Origin: a virus
Virus record (IMG/VR): IMGVR_UViG_3300008107_005855
Coordinates: 1 to 64,000 of that record
Reading direction: 5' to 3' (one strand)
DNA: 64,000 nucleotides
In this document: positions 8,563-17,755 of the stretch, piece by piece
Position numbering within the stretch: the first letter of the stretch is position 1
Layout of the letters: the number at the start of each line of letters is the position of its first letter
Translations under genes and position numbers: made by a program
The notes under the pieces: model-generated
The model's database searches: none
Told to the model about the DNA's origin: nothing
What the model saw: only the letters and a program-made list of their open reading frames with translations

Positions 8563-9534
8563 TTACAAAATTGCAAGGCCCACTACCCGGCCAATTTGCC
8601 CAAGTGCGTGTTGATAGATTGGATTGTATTGAATGTTAATTATAGGCTCAACAACATTGATATTTGATGCATAATCTCTTGCATGATATGGATTTTTCTT
8701 ATGCGGTATTTTGTCGTAATACGGATGTAGGTCTTCGTAACATGTAAATTTTACATTTGGGTTCACAAACATTTTTACAAATAATAGATAATCAACAAAA
8801 CTAATTAAAAAATTTAATGTCTCTGTCAGAGTGTTGGGGGTTATCGCTGCCGCCTCTAAATTTTTAATTAGAGTCTGATTTTCTGTTAGATTAAAATCTA
8901 AAGTCCGCATACGAAATCCCAATAGATCTGTCATATGGTGACTTAGTACCTGGCTTAAAAAACTTCTTCGAAGAATACTATATATTTCTTTTGACGCTGA
9001 CAGCGTTACCCAATTTTTGTTGTTAAACAAATCACTGTCGTGGTGGAAATATGGCTCAATACCAGTTACGCCTTTAAGTACATGAGAACCAGACCGTCCG
9101 GGAGTGAATATCACAGGCTCTTGATTTTTAGGAACTGTCAACTCATCAAATGCTATTTCGTCAAATTTGATAATTTCGTTGTATAACCAAAGACCATAGC
9201 AAATATTGCGCTTCCATTGTAGTTGATCGTACTGCGACCAGACTGGTTCTAAATTTTCTAAATCGTTTTCAAAACTAGTAAGAACTTTAACAACTTTGAC
9301 CTTTTGTTGAATTTGATAAAGATCCTGATATGATAAATTATCAGCCGGAGTTACATCAGTGACGTAGTTTGTATTCGAACAGAGAAAATATAATTTTTCT
9401 TCTAGAGTGGAGTAGACCAAATCGTCTATGTGCCAATCTGCTGTAATACATGGTAAAATTTTTAAGTTAAGTCTTTCTGCCACAGTAGACTTAACCCGAC
9501 TATTACCATTATGTATTAAAAATATATTATTCAT
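8563..9534 (-). CDS. Sulfotransferase-like protein
   Basis: 323 residues from the ATG at 9534, which overlaps the gp55 stop by 8 nt; a start at 9552 would add six residues and a 26-nt overlap. In the middle, IFTPGRSGSHVL (about residues 141-152) is a strand plus a G-R-S-G-S/T loop, as in the 5'-phosphosulfate-binding loop of sulfotransferases. An N-terminal domain of about 140 residues precedes it and is unassigned. The C-terminal part has aromatic helices and a basic segment (PHKKNPYH). If it is a sulfotransferase it would need PAPS, which links it to the APS-kinase-like gene at 55187-55981. Confidence 0.5.
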   Translation of the reverse strand: MNNIFLIHNGNSRVKSTVAERLNLKILPCITADWHIDDLVYSTLEEKLYFLCSNTNYVTDVTPADNLSYQDLYQIQQKVKVVKVLTSFENDLENLEPVWSQYDQLQWKRNICYGLWLYNEIIKFDEIAFDELTVPKNQEPVIFTPGRSGSHVLKGVTGIEPYFHHDSDLFNNKNWVTLSASKEIYSILRRSFLSQVLSHHMTDLLGFRMRTLDFNLTENQTLIKNLEAAAITPNTLTETLNFLISFVDYLLFVKMFVNPNVKFTCYEDLHPYYDKIPHKKNPYHARDYASNINVVEPIINIQYNPIYQHALGQIGRVVGLAIL

Positions 9535-10417
9535 CACCGTGATGCTCGCCACCGCCCGAATAACCGGACATGCCTTGTCTGGTATAGCTAGGAGTTAGCC
9601 CATTCATTTCCATGATATCATCACGCAAGTTTTGATTGCGTTTTTCAATATTCAACACACGAGTAAAGCTGTTAGTGATAGCGGCAGTATAATACGCAAA
9701 AGGGTTCTGCGATTTTGACTCGTCAAATTGCAATCCGATTTGGCTGAGTTGTAGCAGGGCTTGGCTTCGCATTTCGTCATTGTAGGTGTATCCTCTCCAG
9801 TTTGATCTTGTGGCATAACGCTCGCACAGTTTCATAAACATGTGCGCTAGCTTTTTAGTCATTGTTCCGTGATCTTTGGAAAACTCTCCAGAGTCTAAAC
9901 TACCAAGCCAATGACTTTTTCCAACGCAAACCGGTGTTCCTTCGTCGTTTATTTTATAATGCTGAAAAGGAGGAAAATTGCACTTGTTGTACTTGGGATT
10001 GTTTTTTGCAATGTCTTCTTCGTCGTCGTATTCTGTAAACGTAGCATCTTCATCTTCTGCCTGAAGAGCTGCCTGCTTTGCCGCATACTTTTTAGTTTTG
10101 ACTTCGTCAATTGGGATATGTTCCCAAGACATTACTCTAAAAATAACATCTGTCTCTGGAATTTTAGTGTACTTAATTTCAAATTCTTCAAGTTTTCTTT
10201 TTTCGCCTTTGGCTACTGCTTCTTCTAATGCCAATTTAGCCAATCGCTCTGCACGATTTTTGCGACCCTGCAATATATTCTTTTTGTTAAGGCTTTTGAA
10301 ATCTGGAAGAATCATATCATAATCTGCATACTGTGCATCAGTGAAAGTGCAGTAAGTTGTTTTGCTTTTATGAATTTCTTTCAGAATATCTTTGTTGTTT
10401 AAGTAGTTGTGTTTCAT
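9527..10417 (-). CDS. 55: Late-transcription sigma factor, gp55
   Basis: 296 residues. The first 15 residues (HNYLNNKDILKEI) match the start of T4 gp55, and the C-terminal half (about 190-280) matches its sigma-2-like core: a Y/F-x-GYT segment, then FDESKSQNPFAY and a conserved INIEKR-type helix (here LNIEKRNQN). gp55 directs host RNA polymerase to TATAAATA-type late promoters. T4 gp55 has 185 residues; here about 100 extra charged residues sit between the N-terminal segment and the core, plus a glycine-rich tail. It is the first gene of the minus-strand operon, with a possible late promoter at 10495-10502. Confidence 0.9.
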   Translation of the reverse strand: MKHNYLNNKDILKEIHKSKTTYCTFTDAQYADYDMILPDFKSLNKKNILQGRKNRAERLAKLALEEAVAKGEKRKLEEFEIKYTKIPETDVIFRVMSWEHIPIDEVKTKKYAAKQAALQAEDEDATFTEYDDEEDIAKNNPKYNKCNFPPFQHYKINDEGTPVCVGKSHWLGSLDSGEFSKDHGTMTKKLAHMFMKLCERYATRSNWRGYTYNDEMRSQALLQLSQIGLQFDESKSQNPFAYYTAAITNSFTRVLNIEKRNQNLRDDIMEMNGLTPSYTRQGMSGYSGGGEHHGDE

Positions 10418-10453
10418 AATATTCCTCTAATAATACTACCACATTTTACGGGC

Positions 10454-10461
10454 AATAAATA
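10454..10461 (+). promoter_or_regulatory. Late promoter octamer AATAAATA
   Basis: AATAAATA matches the NATAAATA late promoter core of T4-type phages and lies about 80 nt before the first baseplate gene (start 10542), which has an AGGG ribosome-binding site. It is the only late-type octamer on this strand between the divergent operons, so it probably drives the tail module. Confidence 0.55.
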
Positions 10462-10494
10462 TAAAAAGCAAGAGATGGATGGAGTTATATTTAA

Positions 10495-10502
10495 TATTTA
10501 TA
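10495..10502 (-). promoter_or_regulatory. Late promoter octamer TATAAATA (minus strand)
   Basis: The minus strand reads TATAAATA, the exact T4 late consensus, about 78 nt upstream of the gp55 start at 10417. It could make gp55 and the recombination operon partly self-sustaining late in infection. In an AT-rich intergenic region a chance match is possible. Confidence 0.4.
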
Positions 10503-10541
10503 GCACATTCACCCCAGATTGTTAATTTTTAGGGAACATAC

Positions 10542-11873
10542 ATGGCGACCCGCGAAGAACTTGAAGCAGAATTAGCTGAAATCGAAAGTAACCAAGAGAT
10601 ACTTCGAGCTCGGGCGGATCAGTCTGAACAGGCTTATAATGAAGCTGTATCCAGGCTGTCCACAGCTAGAGATACCTTGGACCAGTTTCCTGATGATCCA
10701 GAGGTCATGCAGGAAATTGAAGACGCTGCCGCAGAACTTGAAAGTGCTCAGGCAGAATTTGAATCTGACAAAGAAGCATTAGTTACAGCAGAATTTGATC
10801 GCGCAGACATTGATGGGCAACTGGCCGATTTAGAAGACGCCGGATCCGAAGAGCAGTTACAAGAAGATATCGACGGTCAGGAAGCCAGACAAGGATTGGC
10901 ATACGACGACGATGGCAATTTAATGCCCGGTTATGCAGTTAACGACGAAACTGGCGAAGCGTATTACATTGGCGACAAAGCAGACGATGCGGCCAATGGT
11001 GATTATAATTGGACTGCCGAAGGCGACTCTGGGCCCGACGTCACCAACGATGATCCCTGGGGCGACCTCGAAGGAGCACAGAAAAAATACGGCGGATACG
11101 ATCCCAGCGAGGCACGATTAGAAAATGCAGGATTACCGTTAAACGGAGAGTTTCGAGGATTTGATACCAAAACAAATGTGGGATTTTCTAGAGGTATAAA
11201 TGAACCTGCAGGAGACAACGAAGATTGGCGAGTAAAAATATCGTTGGCACCGGGTGCAGACTACTTCTACAACGACACTAACAATGCTGGAATTGTGGCA
11301 CCTTTGGCGGCAATGGGCGGACTGGTGTTTCCCTATTTGCCACAAGTTACCATGAGTTATGTGGCACGATACAGCGAGCAAAAATTAACACATAGCAACT
11401 ATGCTAGTTATTTTTATGACGGCAGCGAAGTGCAGGCTATACAACTGCAAGGCGAGTTTACAGTGCAAAATAGAAAAGAAGGCCAGTACTTGTTAGCGGC
11501 AATTTATTTTTTACGTGCCTGTACCAAAATGTGGTTTGGTAAAGATCAGCGAGCAGGAACACCGCCGCCGATGGTTTTCTTGGATGGATTTGGCACACAC
11601 TATTTCCCGCATGTGCCATGTGTAGTAACACAGTTTCAGCATACCCTTTCTCCTGACGTTGACTATCTTTATGTTCCTTACACAGAGTATGGAGTTAATG
11701 GTAAACCAGTCAGCATGTCAAATTCAACACTAGGCACAAGGGTTCCTACCAGTAGTACTATTTCTGTCACACTCCAACCTGTGTACAGCAGGTCCGCAAC
11801 CACAGGATTCAGTCTTGATGATTTTGCCGCTGGTAGATTATTACGCACTAATATGCGCGGAGGGTTCCTATAA
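10542..11873 (+). CDS. Baseplate tail-tube initiator/cap-like protein (gp48/gp54 type)
   Basis: 443 residues in two parts. Residues 1-150 are an acidic coiled-coil extension (EELEAELAEIES and following), then a linker containing DPWGDLE. Residues from about 225 form a beta-rich domain with GGLVFPYLP, then EFTVQNRKEG, a helix (YLLAAIYFLRACTKM), GTPPPMVFL and VPTSSTISVTLQPVY. This is the tail-tube-like fold of proteins that cap the baseplate and start tube growth in marine T4-type phages (gp48/gp54 group). It is the first gene of the structural operon, next to gp53. The coiled-coil extension and the PWGDLE motif are shared with the hub protein at 12175-15096. Which of gp48 or gp54 it replaces is uncertain. 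Confidence 0.7.
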   Translation: MATREELEAELAEIESNQEILRARADQSEQAYNEAVSRLSTARDTLDQFPDDPEVMQEIEDAAAELESAQAEFESDKEALVTAEFDRADIDGQLADLEDAGSEEQLQEDIDGQEARQGLAYDDDGNLMPGYAVNDETGEAYYIGDKADDAANGDYNWTAEGDSGPDVTNDDPWGDLEGAQKKYGGYDPSEARLENAGLPLNGEFRGFDTKTNVGFSRGINEPAGDNEDWRVKISLAPGADYFYNDTNNAGIVAPLAAMGGLVFPYLPQVTMSYVARYSEQKLTHSNYASYFYDGSEVQAIQLQGEFTVQNRKEGQYLLAAIYFLRACTKMWFGKDQRAGTPPPMVFLDGFGTHYFPHVPCVVTQFQHTLSPDVDYLYVPYTEYGVNGKPVSMSNSTLGTRVPTSSTISVTLQPVYSRSATTGFSLDDFAAGRLLRTNMRGGFL

Positions 11874-12175
11874 TGGCAACTACATTTTCAAAAACAAGTC
11901 CTTACTATCAAACTGGAACTTATTCTCAGTTTCTTGATGTAATGGTAAATCGCAGTATCCCGGCATTGGTAACTGACATATCGTTTAAAATTACTAAATC
12001 ATATGAGTACAGACCCGACATGCTGGCCTATGACTTATACAAAGACGCTAGTCTTTGGTGGGTGTTTGCACAACGCAATCCAAATGTTATTAAAGATCCA
12101 GTGTTTGATTTTAAACCAGGCGTTACAATTAAAATTCCAAAAAAAGTAACCATTGACAAGGCGCTAGGACTATAA
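11873..12175 (+). CDS. 53: Baseplate wedge protein gp53
   Basis: A 100-residue protein matching the short form of the T4 gp53 baseplate wedge family. Recognisable features are SPYYQTG near the N-terminus, a segment around residues 45-60 (YEYRPDMLAYDLY), WWVFAQRNPN at about 62-71, and a LysM-like ending with PGVTIKIP. gp53 connects wedges to each other in the T4 baseplate. The start ATG overlaps the previous stop, and its own stop overlaps the next start (TAATG), so the three genes are coupled. Confidence 0.85.
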   Translation: MATTFSKTSPYYQTGTYSQFLDVMVNRSIPALVTDISFKITKSYEYRPDMLAYDLYKDASLWWVFAQRNPNVIKDPVFDFKPGVTIKIPKKVTIDKALGL

Positions 12176-15096
12176 TGACAACTTTCGTCGAAAGCGAAAT
12201 TGCTAGACTAAAGCTAGACAATGCTGGACATCAGGAAGCCATTGAGCAAGCCCAGCAACAGCTCAACAACCCTGGTTTAACCGGGCTTAGACAAGCATCC
12301 TTGCGAAGTAGAATTACTACATTACAAAACAGTATTAGCCAAAACGATGCTCAGTTGGCAACATACGAAGCAAAGATCTCGGGTACTGCAACTGACGGCG
12401 CATTAGATACCAATGGTAATCCTGCGGCAGGTGCCGGAATTGATGACCCAACAATTGATCAAGCAGAAAATTCAAAACTTGAAATAGAAGTATCGGCGGT
12501 CAATGGAATTCAAGACCCGAATGCTGACCCTGAGGCTCTTGATGCTATACAACAAGAAGCCGAAGATGAACTAGCAGATGCTGAAACTAGTAAAAATACC
12601 CTGGCCGACGACGAAGAAACAAATTTAAACGAAGATCCAGCTGAACAACAAGAAAACGAAGATAACACAGATAACACAGGCGACCAGTATAAAGAAGAAA
12701 TAGACGAGCCTGCTGTGCGATCCTTTAAACCAGTTGAAGTATCGAAGCAAAAAGTTCCTGTATTTGAAACTACAGAAAATCCTTTGCTTTCGTATGCCAG
12801 TAGTACTTACAACATAAGACTTTCGGCATTAACACCAACGGACTACAATAATATTATCAAGGATCCAACAACTCCTATTAGGCCAAAGGTAGTTATAATC
12901 AGCGCCGGGCGACGAAGCAAGGATTTGCCTAGAAGCCAGCATTTCTACGAAGACTTTTATTTTGATTATTTAAAATTTAACACTATTGTGGGAATGAATG
13001 CCAGAACACGCGGCACAAACACAATTGATTTAAATTTTAAAATCTTAGAACCATATGGGTTTACTTTACACAATAGAATGATTAAATTAGCACAGGAGAC
13101 TGGCGCTAAAAGTCTATTAGAACAACCATATCTTTTAAGCATTGATTTTTTTGGTATTAACGATCGTGGAGAACCTAGCATGATTGAAAATCAAACAAAA
13201 CATATACCAATCAAAATCACCGGAATGAAAGCCAAAGTAAGTCAACGCGGCGGAGAATATGAATGCACAGCTATTCCATATAATCATGCGGCATTCCAGG
13301 AAACCAATGTGTCAACTCCGGTTAATTTAAACGTAACTGCTGGTACGGTGTTTGAATTTTTTGATCCAACCGAAGGAACAACCATTGTCAGTGAAAGTGA
13401 TCAAAGAGAGTCGGCTGTCAACGATGCCGAAAACGAGGAAGTGTACGATGCTAGAGATGCTCAGGCCAAAAAAGGTAGAGTTAACAATCTAAAACAAACG
13501 CAGGTAAAACAACCGTATTATGTAAGCAGTTATGCAGGGGCAATCAACGATTGGTTTGCTAATTTGAAGAAACGAGGAAATGCACAAACTACCACATCAA
13601 TTGATTTTGTCATTGATGAAAAAATCAAAGACAGCAAAATTGTATTTCCTAAAGTAAACAATCCTCGAAACACTCCTTTAAGTAATCCTGCAGACCCAAA
13701 ACAGGCCACAGCACTTGCTCGTACTGCCGCCGGGCAAAAAGGGGCCGGCAATGTTCCGTTCGACAAAGAAAACTTTCCAATTAATGCCGGTACCAGTGTA
13801 ATTGAAGTAATTAATGCAGTCATTAGAAATAGTGAATTTATTAGGAAACAGGTAATAGATCCCAGTGACGAAAAACTAGACCCGCAAAAATTAGCAGACA
13901 AACAGAATACCCCAATAGAGTGGTTTAAAGTAATACCGGTGATAAAATTAACTGAGTTTGATGCTAAATTAAACAAATGGGCTAAAAAAATCACGTACTA
14001 TATAAAAACTTATACAGTATACAATCAAAAAAATCCAAACGCACCCAAGTCACAGCCCAATGGGTGGTCTAAGAGATATGATTATATCTATACTGGACAA
14101 AATACAAAAATAATTGATTTTAGTTTAGATTTTGACATGTTGTTTTATACTGCACTCACAGCCGAGCGCGGCAAAATGGAAGCATTAAATTCTGCTCCTG
14201 AGGCAGATGAATCCAAGTTAGCAGGCACAATACCAACTACATCGCCAAATACCGGGCATCCGCAACCAATGCATTTTGTGTCGGGCGACCAGCAGGCCAG
14301 TGCAATTGGTAATGCCAACAGAGATAGCAGAACTATTGCGGCAACGGATTTAGTAAAAAGCATCTACAGTAGTGCTCGCGGTGATATGATCAATGCCAAA
14401 TTAAAAATAGTTGGCGACCCAGAATTAATTAAACAAGATGATATTTTCTTTAATCCTAGTAACCAAGGTTACGACGACGACGATTACCAATTTACTACAA
14501 ACTATAGCTTAAAATTTGATCGAGGTGAGTTATTTGCACTAATTACTTGGGTAACTCCAGTTGACTTAGACGACAGCGATGGCACCATTAGATTTTATGA
14601 CGATGACCCTATTACTAGCACGTTCAGCGGAGTGTATAAATTTATTACAGTTGAAAATGAATTTAGACAAGGTGTTTTTACACAAAGTTTGGATTTAATC
14701 AGACAACCAAACCAGCCAGAATTTGATGTTGTCGGACCTGCTAGAAAGAAAAAAGTTGATGTGGATGGAAAAGCCACACGAAGCATTGGCAAAGCAGGTA
14801 CACCATTGCCTGGTGCATTGCCAGGATTTGACCCAGACTTTGATCCTTGGGGCGACCTTGAAGATTCTCAAGAGGACATTGATGAAGAAAATGTCGACGA
14901 AGAAAGTGAATTTGAAGAAGATGAAGATAACGGTGACCTAGATGATACTGGCACCGATGATGAAGAAACAGGTGACGAAGAAGCAGCCGAGGACGAAGGC
15001 GATATAGAACTAGAAGAAGAATCAGAAGACTGGGAAGAAGTCGACATAAGCGATTGGGAAGAAGAAGAAAGTACAGATCCCGAAGGATCTATTTAA
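12175..15096 (+). CDS. Baseplate hub/structural protein between gp53 and gp5
   Basis: 973 residues. Residues 1-190 are coiled coil (to about 75) followed by a very acidic Asp/Glu/Asn-rich linker. Residues about 200-860 are a beta-rich structural region with segments such as VVIISAGRR and YYIKTYTVYNQ. The last 90 residues are again extremely acidic, with DPWGDLE near residue 890, the same motif as in the 10542 protein. Its place directly before the gp5-like spike suggests a gp27-like hub role, but I see no clear gp27 signature. The acidic tails may serve assembly or ion binding. Ends with TAA 15 nt before the next start. Confidence 0.6.
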   Translation: MTTFVESEIARLKLDNAGHQEAIEQAQQQLNNPGLTGLRQASLRSRITTLQNSISQNDAQLATYEAKISGTATDGALDTNGNPAAGAGIDDPTIDQAENSKLEIEVSAVNGIQDPNADPEALDAIQQEAEDELADAETSKNTLADDEETNLNEDPAEQQENEDNTDNTGDQYKEEIDEPAVRSFKPVEVSKQKVPVFETTENPLLSYASSTYNIRLSALTPTDYNNIIKDPTTPIRPKVVIISAGRRSKDLPRSQHFYEDFYFDYLKFNTIVGMNARTRGTNTIDLNFKILEPYGFTLHNRMIKLAQETGAKSLLEQPYLLSIDFFGINDRGEPSMIENQTKHIPIKITGMKAKVSQRGGEYECTAIPYNHAAFQETNVSTPVNLNVTAGTVFEFFDPTEGTTIVSESDQRESAVNDAENEEVYDARDAQAKKGRVNNLKQTQVKQPYYVSSYAGAINDWFANLKKRGNAQTTTSIDFVIDEKIKDSKIVFPKVNNPRNTPLSNPADPKQATALARTAAGQKGAGNVPFDKENFPINAGTSVIEVINAVIRNSEFIRKQVIDPSDEKLDPQKLADKQNTPIEWFKVIPVIKLTEFDAKLNKWAKKITYYIKTYTVYNQKNPNAPKSQPNGWSKRYDYIYTGQNTKIIDFSLDFDMLFYTALTAERGKMEALNSAPEADESKLAGTIPTTSPNTGHPQPMHFVSGDQQASAIGNANRDSRTIAATDLVKSIYSSARGDMINAKLKIVGDPELIKQDDIFFNPSNQGYDDDDYQFTTNYSLKFDRGELFALITWVTPVDLDDSDGTIRFYDDDPITSTFSGVYKFITVENEFRQGVFTQSLDLIRQPNQPEFDVVGPARKKKVDVDGKATRSIGKAGTPLPGALPGFDPDFDPWGDLEDSQEDIDEENVDEESEFEEDEDNGDLDDTGTDDEETGDEEAAEDEGDIELEEESEDWEEVDISDWEEEESTDPEGSI

Positions 15097-15111
15097 ATTT
15101 AAGAAATTAAT

Positions 15112-17358
15112 ATGAGCGACAGAATAAAATCAAAAAAAATACCAGATTGGGCCAATCGTGCAAATACATCTGCCGCCAGACTAGACCCGGGGCCATACAT
15201 TGGAATTGTAAAAAATAACTTTGACAACACAAGGTCTGGTAGATTACAGGTTTGGATTCCAGACCTAGGCGGTGACGAAAACAATCCTAGATTTTGGTAT
15301 GCAGTGAGTTATGTTAGCCCATACATGGGATTGACTTTTCAGCCTGATTCTAGCAAAAACAATAAATTTACACAAGTACAACATTCTTATGGAATGTGGG
15401 CAATGTCACCAGATATTGGCAACGAAGTTATAGTTACATTTGTAGGAGGCTACGCCGATAGAGGATATTGGTTTGGGGTTACCTCTAGTAATTTGAGCAG
15501 ATACATGATACCTGGCATTGGGTCAGGGCCTGATGTTGATAAAGAAAATGCATCAGACGATTTGAAAAAAACATTTACCGACGGGCAAGTATACCCATTG
15601 GCAGAATTCAATGAAAACGATCCCAACAAAGTTGTACCAAATTTTATTGACAATAAAAAACCCATCCACGAAGTACAATTTTTAAAACTTTTAAAACAAG
15701 GACTAGATAGAGATCCAGTTCGCGGTGCAGTTACTAGTAGCAGTCAAAGAGAAAGTCCTAGTCGTGTGTTTGGTATTAGCACACCCGGGCGACCACTTAA
15801 AGAACCCTCTCAAAGCGCAGACTTTGAGAAAAAGTTGCAAGACGGAAATATCAAAGAAGATGACATTGCAGTGCGTGGTCGCAAAGGTGGTCACACATTT
15901 ATAATGGACGACGGCGACTTCAATGATGTTAATAGAATACTCAGATTGCGTAGCAGTGACGGCCATCAAATATTAATGAATGATACCGAAGGCATTATGT
16001 ATATTGCCAACGAAGCTGGTAGCGTCTGGATAGAATTGGCACGTAATGGCGGCCTACACATTTATTCTGCAGGTGGAATTAATATTAGAACCCAAGGCGA
16101 CTTTAATGTCTACAGCGATAAAAATATTAATTTACATGCAAACAAATCAGTCAACTTGTACAGCAAAGATAAATTGTCAGCTGAAGCTCCTAATATAACA
16201 TTGAATGCTGTAGAAAATGCTACAATATATGCTGGTACCAAATTGGGACTTGGTTCGGCTGGAGCATTAAACATCAGCAACGATGGATCAGGTTCTTGGA
16301 CATCGGGCGGAACATTGAACTTGACTGGATCTCCTGTTAATTTAAACTCCGGCAGTGGAGAAACTGTCGAAAAGCCAGCGGCAATGACATTGTATGAATC
16401 CCCAGATGCAAATTATGACAGCGGCACAAAACTTTGGAAAAATGAAGGCCCAAAGATTAGTGCAATAATGGCAATTGTGCCAACACATGAGCCATGGGAC
16501 AGAAAAATAGGCAAGCCCAAAGGAACACCAATACAAAAATATAATGCCGCACAAGATAGCCAAGCGGCAAGCCAAGCGGCAGACACACCAGTTAACAAAG
16601 GTGAGGCTCCAGAATCTACTGCCAAAGTTGAGGACTGTTCTCCACTGACACAACCAGTGACGTCGGGTAGCGGAGCACCTGTGACTACCGGGTCGGGTAG
16701 CTATCTTACAAGTAGTCGTTATCTAGATGCCGGACTAGAAGCCGCACGAGGTAAACCAGTTAGCAACCCATGTCCTAAGAATTGGTTAGATACTGCATTT
16801 GCACCAAATCCTCCTGGCGGTGTAGGCCCATTGGATCAAACTCAAGTCAAGTCTTTGATGGCACAAATAGCGTTTAACGAAAGCCGCTGGCAATATGCAA
16901 TTAAAAATCAACTTAATTACATTGGACGTTACCAATTTGGTGCCGCGGCCTGCACCGACGCTGGCTACATCAAGTTAGATTTTTTCAAACAATATGGAAA
17001 TAGAGCCTTCAATTATCCAGATGCCTGGACAGGAAAAAACGGGTGTACCAGTATAGAGTCATGGTTTAATTCCAAAGGTGTGCAAGAAACAGAAATGTAT
17101 AAATTGTTACTGTCAAATTACAAAACATTGGTTAGAATCGGCGGCATAAAAGGCGGCGATACAGCCTGTGAAGTTGGCGGAATGTTGCAAGTAGCACACC
17201 TATTAGGTGCTGGCGGTGCTAAAAGTTGGCGCAATAGTGCTAGCGGAGCAGATGCCAATGGTACAACAGGTGAAATGTATTTCAATAGGGGAAGGTATGC
17301 AATTGAAGTTTTAGCCAAAGGTGGCGGCACTACTTCTGCACCTCCTACTATAGCATAA
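15112..17358 (+). CDS. 5: Baseplate central spike protein, gp5-like, with C-terminal muralytic domain
   Basis: 748 residues. The N-terminal OB-fold region (about 24-135) has GPYIGIVKNN, GRLQVWIPDLGG and a GYADRGYWFG turn, as in gp5/VgrG spike proteins. Residues about 250-420 hold short beta repeats (DGHQILMNDTEG, SAGGINIRTQGDF, then NxxLxA/S repeats) that should form the triple-stranded beta-helix needle. The last 170 residues look like a lysozyme/transglycosylase-type domain: FNESRW with a candidate catalytic Glu (about 589), then IGRYQFGA. In T4 gp5 the lysozyme sits between the OB fold and the needle; here it comes after. It probably punctures and locally digests the host wall. Confidence 0.8.
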   Translation: MSDRIKSKKIPDWANRANTSAARLDPGPYIGIVKNNFDNTRSGRLQVWIPDLGGDENNPRFWYAVSYVSPYMGLTFQPDSSKNNKFTQVQHSYGMWAMSPDIGNEVIVTFVGGYADRGYWFGVTSSNLSRYMIPGIGSGPDVDKENASDDLKKTFTDGQVYPLAEFNENDPNKVVPNFIDNKKPIHEVQFLKLLKQGLDRDPVRGAVTSSSQRESPSRVFGISTPGRPLKEPSQSADFEKKLQDGNIKEDDIAVRGRKGGHTFIMDDGDFNDVNRILRLRSSDGHQILMNDTEGIMYIANEAGSVWIELARNGGLHIYSAGGINIRTQGDFNVYSDKNINLHANKSVNLYSKDKLSAEAPNITLNAVENATIYAGTKLGLGSAGALNISNDGSGSWTSGGTLNLTGSPVNLNSGSGETVEKPAAMTLYESPDANYDSGTKLWKNEGPKISAIMAIVPTHEPWDRKIGKPKGTPIQKYNAAQDSQAASQAADTPVNKGEAPESTAKVEDCSPLTQPVTSGSGAPVTTGSGSYLTSSRYLDAGLEAARGKPVSNPCPKNWLDTAFAPNPPGGVGPLDQTQVKSLMAQIAFNESRWQYAIKNQLNYIGRYQFGAAACTDAGYIKLDFFKQYGNRAFNYPDAWTGKNGCTSIESWFNSKGVQETEMYKLLLSNYKTLVRIGGIKGGDTACEVGGMLQVAHLLGAGGAKSWRNSASGADANGTTGEMYFNRGRYAIEVLAKGGGTTSAPPTIA

Positions 17359-17361
17359 ATA
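17354..17361 (+). promoter_or_regulatory. Late-promoter-like octamer CATAAATA
   Basis: CATAAATA fits NATAAATA and overlaps the gp5 stop codon. Transcription would begin only a few bases before the gp25 ATG at 17370, leaving almost no leader and no ribosome-binding site, so it may be a chance match or give a nearly leaderless transcript. Confidence 0.25.
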
Positions 17362-17369
17362 TTTAAACT

Positions 17370-17744
17370 ATGCCCATCTACAAAGGTTTCAGTACATACA
17401 ATAGATTAAAAAAGTTCCGTATTGTTGACAACGAGTTAATTAAACAGAATATTTTTAATCATTTCCATATTCGCAAAGGCGAGAAGCTCATGCGACCGGA
17501 CTTTGGCACTATCATTTGGAGCACATTGTTTGATCCATTGACAGCAGACACCAAGGCAGCAATAATTGACGATATTACAAACATTGTTAACAGCGACCCT
17601 AGGGTGGCAGTTAAAAATGTTTTAGTAAGTCAATTTGATCACGGACTTCAGGTGGAAATCGAGTTACGCTACGTAACAACCAATCAAGTCGAAAGTATGA
17701 AATTGCAGTTTGATCGCGAAAGTAATAGAATCGCTGTGGTTTAA
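17370..17744 (+). CDS. 25: Baseplate wedge protein gp25
   Basis: 124 residues matching the T4 gp25 / gpW-like wedge family (132 residues in T4). Diagnostic parts are the KQNIFNHFHIRKGE segment (residues about 26-39), MRPDFGT (41-47) with the conserved R-P-x-F-G-T, and a strand-helix pattern ending in a basic tail. gp25 anchors the sheath to the baseplate and has structural similarity to lysozyme without needing that activity. It lies between gp5 and gp6 and is followed by a regulatory inverted repeat. Confidence 0.92.
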   Translation: MPIYKGFSTYNRLKKFRIVDNELIKQNIFNHFHIRKGEKLMRPDFGTIIWSTLFDPLTADTKAAIIDDITNIVNSDPRVAVKNVLVSQFDHGLQVEIELRYVTTNQVESMKLQFDRESNRIAVV

Positions 17745-17755
17745 AACTGAGCCGT

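Noticed and set aside
13530-13994. 154-codon antisense frame within the hub protein gene
   Set aside because: Antisense to a well-supported gene, with no ribosome-binding site or family-like features.
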